64,000 bases of DNA from Paragorgia papillata (Eukaryota; Cnidaria; Anthozoa; Scleralcyonacea; Coralliidae), in the NCBI GenBank assembly GCA_035771165.1, contig JAWNZC010000026.1, positions 62,001-126,000 of the forward strand. The letters run 5' to 3'. The notes under the pieces are model-generated. The model was not told the origin of the DNA. It was given only the letters and a program-made list of their open reading frames with translations, and did no database searches. Positions 63,625-64,000 of this stretch are shown piece after piece. The position numbers and the translations under genes are program-made. Numbering within the stretch: position 1 is the first letter of the stretch; every line of letters starts with the position of its first letter.

Positions 63625-64000
63625 CTGTAATGAACTGGGCCTATTTCCGGAACTTTCCGAAGGTAAACGAAGACGGCGCGAACGTTATGAGGTATTGATG
63701 AGTCAAGCACTTTTCATGGGAGGAAGAGGTTGCGAGCGAGATTCAGAGAGCGAGATTCAAGCGAGGAAGAGAACGCAAACAGTGAGACATTTGTCGTATT
63801 TTATTATTATTAAAGTTTAGTTTTATGTATGTGATTTGCCCTGGATACAATCTTAAGCGGAAGCGAGAATTTAGGATACGTGGCACCTCCGACCTGATAT
63901 TTGACGACCTTTTGAACGTGTTATATGGAGATTTATAGAAAACAACGAATACAATAAGCAATATGGCGGATAAAAATCCAGAATCAATCGTTGAATTGAC
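63625..64000. other. Unassigned right edge
   Basis: Unique sequence after the segmental copy. Short frames on both strands only; nothing recognisable. Confidence 0.4.

Overview
This is a eukaryotic, AT-rich, intron- and repeat-dense window, most likely from a cnidarian and probably an anthozoan. The reasons are a spliced minus-strand gene with PAN/Apple, EGF-like and TLDc modules (an architecture I associate with sea anemones and corals), intact BEL/Pao and Ty3/gypsy elements, GIY-YIG Penelope-like pieces, LINE remnants and many small hAT-like elements with exact 8-bp target duplications. No rRNA operon, tRNA, CRISPR array or bacterial-type operon is visible. Species cannot be fixed from the sequence alone.

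Layout. 1-2239: one copy of a 2.2-2.8 kb segment repeated in direct orientation at 60795-63624, carrying small TIR elements. 2432-8403: a near-intact BEL/Pao retrotransposon (minus), LTRs differing by one base, with one reading-frame break between gag-protease and RT. 9268-38003: the host gene (minus). Ten GT-AG exons in compatible phases total 1596 nt = 531 codons plus stop. They encode an N-terminal hydrophobic segment, one or two membrane segments, PAN, EGF-like and a TLDc domain split by a 14.3-kb intron. That intron holds a foldback of about 0.8-kb arms (13274-17902) and a 4025-bp long-inverted-repeat element with an exact 8-bp target duplication (17948-21972). The first intron holds a 1.3-kb (NTAGG)n satellite and a 2.9-kb degenerate GTN triplet satellite. 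38055-39510: Penelope-like fragments with GIY-YIG endonuclease sequence and two sequences that fold as type-I hammerhead ribozymes.

39550-46870 is mainly repeats: duplicated segments, a 116-bp tandem array, TIR elements and nested palindromes. 47776-57937 (plus) is a spliced gene of an uncharacterised, transposon-like eukaryotic protein family. It has one internal stop and one single-base frame error, and its last intron is occupied by a structurally intact Ty3/gypsy element (51893-57407) with identical LTRs and a GGGAAAC -1 slippery heptamer in the gag-pol overlap. 58300-60735 contains TIR elements and a near-perfect palindrome of about 0.5 kb centred near 59593.

How parts relate: only the PAN-EGF-TLDc gene looks like an intact cellular gene. 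The two LTR elements look young, while the LINE, Penelope and transposon-like gene copies are decayed. Most non-coding DNA is assignable to non-autonomous inverted-repeat elements; no full-length hAT, Harbinger or Mariner transposase is present, so these would have to be mobilised in trans.
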